From Cristatella mucedo (taxonomy: Eukaryota; Bryozoa; Phylactolaemata; Cristatellidae): DNA of 64,000 bases. The DNA lies in NCBI GenBank assembly GCA_009760855.2, contig WPIO01000032.1, forward strand, positions 4,388,001 to 4,452,000, read 5' to 3'. A program made the position numbers and the translations under genes. A model generated the notes under the pieces. That model did not search any database. It had not been told where the DNA came from and was given only the letters and a program-made list of their open reading frames with translations. This document shows positions 57,940-64,000 of the stretch, one piece after another (the first letter of the stretch is position 1; each line of letters begins with the position of its first letter).

Positions 57940-59497
57940 GAGCCCTCACAGCGAAGTGTGCAGAACGGGTCGTGGCGGACCAGCTGAACTCATATATCGA
58001 AACCTCACACCTTGCTAGTAAGTTCCAGTCTGGCTTTAGAGCCAATCACACCACAGAGTCAGCATTGCTTAGGGTATACAACGACCTACTTAGGAATGCT
58101 GACATGGGTAGAGTGTCTGTGCTTGTTTTGCTCGATCTTTCGGCAGCTTTTGACACCATCGATCTGAAAGTTATTCTAGAGCGCCTCTCATCTCGCCTGG
58201 GCATCACTGGCACTGCTCTGCAGTGGTTCAGGTACTATCTCAGTGGGAGACTCCAGAGTATTGACGTGAATGGACAAAGATCATCTGAAGTACCTCTGAA
58301 ATATGGAGTACCTCAGGGCTCCGTGCTAGGTTCGGTTCTTTTCACGGTTTATACTCTCCCTCTTGCTGATGTGATTGCCAAGCACAATCTATGCTTTCAC
58401 TTCTATGCGGATTACACTCAGTTGTACCTTTGCTTTGATCCCTCCCAGCCTTTGACCACATCAAATTCTCTAAACTCACTTGCTGCATGCATTGATGACA
58501 TCCGCACATGTATGGCAGCAAATTTTCTAAAACTAAACGATGACAAACTAACTTACTAGTTATGGGCAAACCGAGTGTGATTAGGAGATTGGAAAGGCTG
58601 TTTCTCAAAATTGGCTCTAGCAGCATATCTCCTGTCGAATCAGCTCGAAATCAAGGTGTCATATTCCAGAGCGATCTCTCGTTAGACGACCATATCAGCT
58701 CCACGGTCATATCTGCCTATTTTCAGCTTCATAACATTGCTAAAATTTGGGCTTGTTTAGATAAAGATACTACATCTAAGTTGGTCCATGCATTCGTGAC
58801 ATCTCGTCTCGACTTTTGCAACTCACTGCTTACTGGCCTACCAGAATGTGCGATCAGGCGATTGCTGCTGGTGCAAAACTCTGCAGCTAGGTTTGTCTGT
58901 CGTGACCTTCGCAGTTGCCACATTAATCCACTTCTCGCCGACCTGCACTGGCTACCAGTCAAGCAACGGATTGACTTCAAGGTTTTGTCGCTCACTTTTA
59001 GGTCTCTTCATTCTATGGCTCCAGCCTATCTCTCCGATATACTCCCCCATCAGGCCAAGCATCGTACCACTCGCTTTTCGGATTCCAACAGTCTAGAAAT
59101 ACCTCGTACAAACCTTAAATCCTTTGGAGACCGTGCATTTAGTTCGTATGCTCCCAAAGCCTGGAACTCCCTCCCGACCTGCGTCAGAACATCCCCTGAC
59201 CTGACCACATTTAAAAGGAACTTAAAAACACACCTATTTAGGACAGCATTTAGTGGGTCCCCTTGATTCGTCCTTCACGTGCTTATGTGTGCTGACACTG
59301 TGCATGCTGCCACTAACCACATTTGCATGCCGACCCTGTGCATGTCAGCCCTAACCATGTTAATCATTTTGTTGGTTTTTCCAGCATGATTTTACCTACC
59401 ATTCAATTGCATTTCCCTTTGCAGCAAATTTAAAGCGCCTAGAAAGAGAATAAGTTCTCTGAGGGCGCTTTATTAAGTACATTATTATTATTATTAT
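57940..59497 (+). mobile_element. LINE-A, best-preserved copy (RT and C-terminal region)
   Basis: 5'-truncated. The RT domain (57972-58559) has LLDLSAAFDTIDL, VPQGSVLGSVLFTVYTLPL and FYADYTQLYL. The post-RT region (58562-59266) has FVTSRLDFCNSLLTGLPEC to LKTHLFRTAFSG and ends in a stop. The 3' UTR, a perfect terminal hairpin (59432-59471) and an (ATT)n tail (59482-59497) follow. Two lesions are clear: the catalytic YADD box reads YADY (second Asp to Tyr), and a one-base loss near 58545 puts the rest out of frame. The endonuclease domain is missing. The copy is young but dead. Confidence 0.92.
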
Positions 59498-59499
59498 AT

Positions 59500-61890
59500 A
59501 GGTGAGCATCAGACAGAACAATGCTTATTCAGCTAGATGGTGCCACCCACCCTCATGCCTCCGAATGTGGACAGCCATGCCTCAGGTGGCCAGTTGGCCA
59601 CAGCCGTAACGGGGCCTCGGCCTCCAGGGGGCCGCAGTTGCAAGCACTGATCTCCACCGGCGACACAACCACAGATTAGAGCTCATGGCTTTGAACCATG
59701 CCAGAGTTCCTGCACATCATAGCTGTTGTTGAATTCGGCGAAGCCTTTCCTCGCTATCGGATATACTTTCTAGGCTATGCATTAAGACTTAGTATTCAAA
59801 CCTACGGGCATTCTTTAAACTACGCTACTGCGTTCCACTGCTGTAGACGTATCTGCGTGGTCTGGTACTACTCCTCCATGTCTGCAGCTGCGATTTAAAG
59901 GTGCAGACATTCAAAAGTATTTTTTCGAGTGTCTGCTGAGACTAACACTACTACGAGCGCTTTGGGCTGGCGGCCTAGTTTTATCCGGACGCTACACTTT
60001 GCCTGTACCAGTATTCTCCTCGTGAACTATCGTTTGAGAATCAAAGCTTCATATTCAATAGCTCTTAAAGGATATTAAGGTGCCGTGTTCGCTTCACGAT
60101 TACAAGGATGGTAGAAAAAAATAGCAGAGCCGATGCGATTTCAAGCCGGTCTAGTAGCCACCACCCCACCTGCCGCCGGTAATTTCGCTGTGTTTGTATG
60201 GTGACGGAAATATTTAGCCTTAGTGCAGGCAGCCCGAGTACAATTATACCTTTAGCATCACGGAAACTTTGTTGTACTCGAAGGAATATTAAGCGGAACT
60301 TTACTCACAACCAGCTATTTAGCTGCTGGTCGTCAGGAAGAGACAAATGCCTACAGGCATATATATTTGATAAGGTTAGTGTTAATTTTAAGATATTTGT
60401 CGTTGAGTTGTTCATCATGTTCATATGCAATCCACTAAATGTGTGCGTTATGCCATGTGATTGCAAAGCGGGTGGCTGTTCACGAACGAGTATAAAAAAA
60501 TAGTTACTATGTCGGCTGAGACAGGATCTCGTGCCTCTGTATTCGGCATTGGCTCCACTACTAACTGGTATTGACAGTGATCCAAACGCTATTTGCTTCA
60601 AACATTACCCTATGAAGATTTATAAAACATTTATTATTTCGTCATCAAAAAATAAATGAGTCGGTATCTACGATAAGTTGAGACTCATGGAACCAATGAC
60701 TAAGGATACTCAGGTGAGTTCAGAAGAGATTAATTACACTTTAAACTATCCGATCCTGAACTTAAAGATCCTATCACTGACACAACAAGTCAGGTCAAAC
60801 CAAGCATGTTGCTAAGTGTCCAACATTTAATCTCAAGAAGTGAAACGTTATGAGTGAAACTAGGAAAGTAGCAGATCGGAGAAAGCTTGGTTAAATTTTA
60901 AAGCTTCTTCACCTGCATATATGGGCTGTGCTCCTGCAACAACTAACCTTGTCTATCCGATGCATTAGGAATCCCATGTGACCCGCGTAAACGAAGCTTA
61001 TCCGTTAACAGTTCATGCAGGAGCCTGAAAGCCAAGTGTCTTCATAAGAATTCCTAGTTTTCTTTGCCATTGAGATCACTAGGACTCTAAGGTGAACGAT
61101 TGTAGAAGGGACCCCTAACAGTTAAAGAAGTTTAATGTAGGGTAGACCAACGTCAAATGGTACTGCTGCTTGTAAAACCTCAAAATTGGTTCACGCCACC
61201 TTTAACCTGAAGTTAAGTTAGGCTTAATCGAAGATATTTTCACGGCTCAAGACATTAAGTCACCGTATTTCAATGGCCTTCAAGATGGCTTCTTGCAGTC
61301 ATGATGCAATGGTCAAAGATTTTATCTTTAGTGGATTGCAAGTAACGACAATCTTCTAACCGTCGTGATTTCACTAATAGACGGAACAGGAATGAGAAAT
61401 TGACTGGGAGCCGATTCATGGCGTGGTTTTAGATGGTAAAGGCTTTAGATGCAAATGTACCTTGAAGTCCATATGCATGATGTTTAACCTAAAATATTCA
61501 AGAAGAACCTCAGAGATTACTCGGAAAAGCAAAACGATTTTACCAAGGTATGCTGCATTCACCGTTGGCTACGTGGAGATTAAAAGAAAAAGCATATTTG
61601 ATAACTGTTTTTAAGCTTATTTGAGAAAATGCTATACAAAATAATAAACAATTTCAAACTTTTGATTGTTTATGGACAATTCTGTATGATTGCATTAATA
61701 TGAAGTCAAAGTAAATAGAACATACATTTTCTATCTTGTTCTATCCAACTAATTGTACACAAAACAGGAATTGTTTACTTAATATCAGAAATGATTTATA
61801 TATATTGTTAATCATGGCCTAACCTGAAACAGAAAATATTAGGGAGGGGATAATGACAATTTAATTTATTTCCGAGGCCTGCTGTGATAA
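59500..61890. other. stretch with no recognised gene
   Basis: Short frames only. 59590-59650 has small GC-rich inverted repeats (gtggcca, gt, tggccac). Nothing else is identified. Confidence 0.5.
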
Positions 61891-62350
61891 ATAAGTATGT
61901 TTTAGCTTCTTTTTAAATATCGTCAGGTCATGTCGCCAGTGAGCACCAAAGAAGTCATAAAAAACCGCTTCTCCCTGTGCCCGGCAACGAGCACACCGAC
62001 TGGAATGTTCTGACGCACACTGTTAGGTCCATTCATTCTCTTTTTCCAGACTACCTACCACATCTACTCAATCAGGCTAGGCATAGTAAAACTCGGTCTT
62101 CTGAAAAAGTCGTGTAGCTGTGCTTTGAACAACATCAAATCTTTAAAAGACAATGATTTTAGTTTGCAGCCAAAGCCCGGAACTCCCTCCCGGCAGACCT
62201 CACAACTGCTACTGACTTGACAGTATTGCTAAAAGCTAAAAACGCACCTGTCCCTCGAAGCATTTGCTGGGTTCACGTGGATTATTCTTTGTGGGCTTAT
62301 GCATGCTGACACTGTGGATGCTACTATTAACCATATTGGCATGCTTCATT
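61890..62350. mobile_element. old LINE-A pieces in opposite orientations
   Basis: A minus-strand scrap at about 61885-61935 (tttttaaatatcgtcaggtc) is followed by a plus-strand C-terminal piece (62020-62350: agcccggaactccctcccgg, actgacttgacagtattgct, then the 3' UTR motif gcatgctgacactgtgga). They are separated by a non-LINE segment. Confidence 0.6.
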
Positions 62351-62369
62351 CATAATTTTCCCGATAGGA

Positions 62370-63400
62370 GTAAATTCATGATCTGAGGTTATTTGGAGGC
62401 ACAGCTAAATGGTTAGAGTCTGACGAAACATTGGTACACTGCCTAGCCTGATTAGGGAGTAGTTCTGATAGAAATGCTGAATCAAGAAAACCGAGTGACC
62501 TAAAAGTGAATGACAAAACATGAAGGTCAATATGCTGCCTGACTGTAAGCAATCGCAAATGGGCTAGAAGTGGTGAAATGTGGCAACTGCAACGCTCACG
62601 ACAGAAAACGCAAGCAATACAGCGGTTTTACTCCAACTATAGGCACCTAATGTCATGTAGGTCGTAAACCCGCAAGTAGTGACTTGCAGAAGTCGAGACT
62701 GGATGTCATAAGTGCACGGAACAACTTGAGTGTGTCATCTCTGTCTAAGCAGGCTCGAATTTTTGTAAGGCTCCATTGCTGTCAGTAGGTAGTCCTGACT
62801 GGAGCTGATGTGGCCTACAAATAGAAATTCATTTAAGAAAAGGACACCTAGCACCGACTCTTCAGGAAATATGTTAGGAGCCTCTTTTGAGGTCACGACT
62901 TTCAAGTTATTGAGTCATTCTAGGTTTTCCCATATTAGTAAGGTTATAATTAGGTCAAAACCTTTGAGAAGGTTTGCTGCCACGCATGTGCAGGTGTCAG
63001 CAATACATGCAGTATGGGAGTTTAGAGACTTCGACGTGCTGGGAGGCAGTAAGGGATCAAAGCATAGCTACAGCTGTGCGTCATCTGCATATACATGATA
63101 AGCTTAATTTAACTTGACGATTACTTTAGCAAAAGGTAGAATATAAACTATGAAAAGTAGTGGTTCATGCGCAGAGTGAGCCCTTTATCACGCCTTTGCA
63201 CTTTGGAGGCTTCTAAGGTGCTCTGTGCTCGTTGAAATATCCGAAGTCTCCCGCCTGAGGTAGGACTCGGATCATTCGAGAGCAGTGCTGGTGATGACAA
63301 GGAGAAATGATAGACGCCCAAGAAGGACCCGGTATCGCCAGTGTCAAATGGTGCCGAAAAATCCAGTAAAGAAAGGAGAGACTCTACCTAAGTGTACACA
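62370..63400 (-). mobile_element. old LINE-A copy including RT remnants
   Basis: Minus strand: C-terminal ORF2 remains from 62370, the post-RT block around 62700-62870, then the RT. AYHVYADDAQ-like sequence lies at about 63075-63105 (the YADD box is intact here), EPLLFIVYIL near 63130-63165 and LDFSAPFDTGDT near 63345. Stops and frameshifts throughout. No ATT tail is left. Homology beyond 63400 to the window edge is not clear. Confidence 0.7.
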
Positions 63401-64000
63401 CTTGATAAGGTCCTTATTAAGCCAAAAAAAGGCTGCCTCTGTGGAGTGATCACCTCTAAAGCCTGTCTGGAACCTAATTACTAGGCTTGAAGTGCATCCA
63501 GTGTCAATGCTCTTAAAGATACGAACTCATTACCGTTAGAAGTAAGGCATCCACTGATCGGAGGTATACAAAGCGTTGCTGAAAAACTAAACGTTACGCA
63601 CATCTTATTGTATGCTAGAGTGATTTTCCTGTTTTTGCGAATTTAAATTATGAAAAAGTACAGTGCATGTCGTGACTTAGGGTAAGAGGAACAAGCTTTT
63701 GTGTATCACTACAGAGAACTAGCCATTTTTACAGTTCTACTTTCTTAACCATGCTTGAACAGCAAGTACCTACTATTGGCTAGTGGGATAATAAAACTGT
63801 CAGCTAGACTTGGTGGTCTGGTGTTTACCAGTAGATCCTCTCATCCCTGTTGTACAAGTTCCTAGATGCCTGCCTGTCTCAGGGCTTATGCCGGAGTAGT
63901 TTTAATTTGTTTTCTACCACTTTGCAAATCAGTTGCATGCACCATAAACAGCAGGATATACTAAACAGTAATAGTGGAGGACTTTAGAGACTGGATGGAG

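Overview
The window is animal nuclear DNA, most likely from an invertebrate. It has spliced genes with GT-AG introns, about 30 fragments of non-LTR retrotransposons, tRNA-derived SINEs, long (GA)n microsatellites and large stretches without genes. No bacterial operons, rRNA or CRISPR arrays are visible. The protein gene is a four-pass claudin/PMP22-type membrane protein of a kind found in arthropods and other bilaterians. I cannot name the species; a chelicerate or mollusc would fit, but that is a guess.

Layout. 1-489 is an open frame running in from the left edge and ending at a perfect splice donor, so it may be an exon of a gene that starts outside. 670-7262 holds two minus-strand copies of the main LINE family (called LINE-A here), a small tandem duplication and a (GA)n tract. 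10630-16178 is the one confident gene: three exons, a 147-bp first intron and a 4.7-kb second intron carrying a SINE and an old LINE-A fragment, with a poly(A) signal at 16501. 16.6-26.1 kb is a graveyard of nested LINEs, including a second family (LINE-B, 18937-21100, minus strand). 26-32 kb is mostly unrecognised sequence with a second large (GA)n tract. 32.5-39.6 kb is GC- and CpG-rich, with minisatellites, a perfect hairpin and a short non-autonomous hAT transposon. 43-57 kb is AT-rich and holds a decayed tandem array whose unit is about 3.8-4.4 kb. 57.9-59.5 kb is the best-preserved LINE-A copy, and 61.9-63.4 kb holds more old LINE-A remains.

How the parts relate. LINE-A ends in a conserved hairpin followed by an (ATT)n tail. 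A tRNA-derived SINE (SINE-B) ends in a closely similar hairpin, which suggests that it borrows the LINE-A reverse transcriptase. Some SINE-B copies have one tRNA-like head and others have two in tandem. A separate tRNA-derived family (SINE-A, four copies) has a different tail, so it would need another partner. Every LINE copy seen is broken (5' truncation, frameshift, lost catalytic residue or internal deletion), so none here is likely to be active.

Limits: everything was read by eye. Repeat boundaries are usually good to about 10-30 bases, family names are by motif only, and identity statements are visual estimates. 'LINE-A', 'LINE-B', 'SINE-A' and 'SINE-B' are labels of convenience.
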